A DNA stretch of 13,967 nt, from NCBI GenBank assembly GCA_049679965.1, contig JBAUGX010000204.1, positions 1 to 13,967 on the forward strand, in the 5' to 3' direction. Source of the DNA: 2-12-FULL-65-11 sp049679965. GTDB taxonomy: Bacteria; Acidobacteriota; Vicinamibacteria; Vicinamibacterales; CAVVIG01. The translations under genes were made by a program, and so were the position numbers. The notes beneath the pieces were generated by a model, which was not told the DNA's origin, made no database searches, and saw only the letters and a list, made by a program, of their open reading frames with translations. This document shows positions 13,406 through 13,967 of this stretch, one piece after another; position 1 is the first letter of the stretch, and each line of letters starts with the position of its first letter.

Positions 13406-13967
13406 ATGGACATCAGGAAGACATCGTTGATCGCCGTTGCGGCTGCGGTTGTCGCGAGCGCCGCGGCACTGGCGCAGCAGCCGGCGGCGCCGGGTTTGCC
13501 GGCCATCGGGAACCCAACGCAGCCCTGCTCATTGACACCGGCCCAGATTGCGGAAGGACGGAAAGTCGCGCTTCAGTTCTTTGACCCGAGTGTTGATCGG
13601 CTGAGCATCGCCGATCCGACGTACAAGCAGCACAATCCGGCCTTCAAGAAGCGAGCTGAGGAAAACAAGGTGAGCGACTTCGAAGAGTTCAAGGCGGCGT
13701 TTGCCCCGCGTGCAGGAGGCCCCGGCGGAGCTGGCCGCGGGGCGGGCGGCGGTGCTGGTCGCGCGAATGCCCCCACGCCGCCGGGACCGAACAATCAGCT
13801 CGACATCGTGCTGACGGAGTGCGATATCACGGTTGCGATTCACAGGACCTGGCGGGTGGATCCGGTGACTGAAGGCCGGTGGTACGAGGCGTACACCTTC
13901 GATGCGTTCCGCGTGAAGAACGGCAAGCTCGTCGAGCACTGGGACACGGCCGTGATCAACCCGCCGG
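13406..13967 (+). CDS. Exported SnoaL/NTF2-like protein, 3' end beyond the window
   Basis: At least 187 residues, open at the right edge. A signal peptide is clear: MDIRKTS, then AVAAAVVASAAALAQQ. The mature part has C42 in TQPCSLTPAQIAEGRKVALQ and then the SnoaL-like (NTF2 fold) pattern, in which family members bind small hydrophobic ligands or act as cyclases/aldolases: YKQHNPAF, ECDITVAIHRTW and YEAYTFDAFRVKNGKLVEHW with the usual WDTA. A Gly/Arg/Ala/Pro-rich insert (about residues 109-132, GGPGGAGRGAGGG) interrupts the fold between its N-terminal helices and the first strands. The start is set by a strong ribosome site. Enzymatic function cannot be assigned. Confidence 0.8.
   Translation, partial: MDIRKTSLIAVAAAVVASAAALAQQPAAPGLPAIGNPTQPCSLTPAQIAEGRKVALQFFDPSVDRLSIADPTYKQHNPAFKKRAEENKVSDFEEFKAAFAPRAGGPGGAGRGAGGGAGRANAPTPPGPNNQLDIVLTECDITVAIHRTWRVDPVTEGRWYEAYTFDAFRVKNGKLVEHWDTAVINPP

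Overview
The window looks like chromosome of a high-GC, diderm, soil- or sediment-type bacterium, most likely Acidobacteriota (Vicinamibacteria-like). This is inferred from gene content and style. There is an LpxC for lipid A, so an outer membrane. Several secreted proteins carry Gly/Arg/Ala-rich inserts, several genes have a -10 box almost touching the start codon, and a short hairpin repeat of the type scattered through such genomes is present. No phage, IS or CRISPR is visible.

Left part (1-1700) is accessory. A HigB/HigA-type toxin-antitoxin pair (166-833) has its own promoter and operator and ends inside an attC-like fold (773-849), so it looks like an integron-type gene cassette. The antitoxin reads into the site and gains a basic tail of about 20 residues from it. 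Next comes a GAF-type sensory gene (977-1692) broken by two +1 frameshifts 80 bp apart. The first lies exactly at a perfect 16-bp inverted repeat and looks like a quasi-palindrome template-switch event; the second is in a run of six C.

Middle part (1698-8747): a lone glycosyltransferase on the minus strand converges on the sensor pseudogene. Divergent from it is a compact plus-strand run: PLP aminotransferase, MHS-type major facilitator transporter (14 bp overlap), OsmC-like peroxidase-fold protein (1 bp overlap), secreted dipeptidyl-peptidase IV-like S9 peptidase, then Dps with its own promoter-like box. Peptide cleavage, uptake of a small organic acid or amino acid, transamination and oxidative-stress protection are a plausible joint theme, but the substrate cannot be read from sequence.

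Right part (8748-13967) is housekeeping: a small SWIB-domain protein closed by a strong intrinsic terminator, uvrA (nucleotide excision repair), lpxC (lipid A synthesis) and the start of an exported SnoaL/NTF2-like protein that runs off the window. The 210 bp between uvrA and lpxC are unusually rich in palindromes: two similar operator-like dyads 35 bp apart and a strong hairpin just before the lpxC start.

The most interesting signals are the attC-bounded higBA cassette, the perfect inverted repeat at the frameshift, and the palindrome-rich lpxC leader. I did not find a convincing wholly new multi-gene system.
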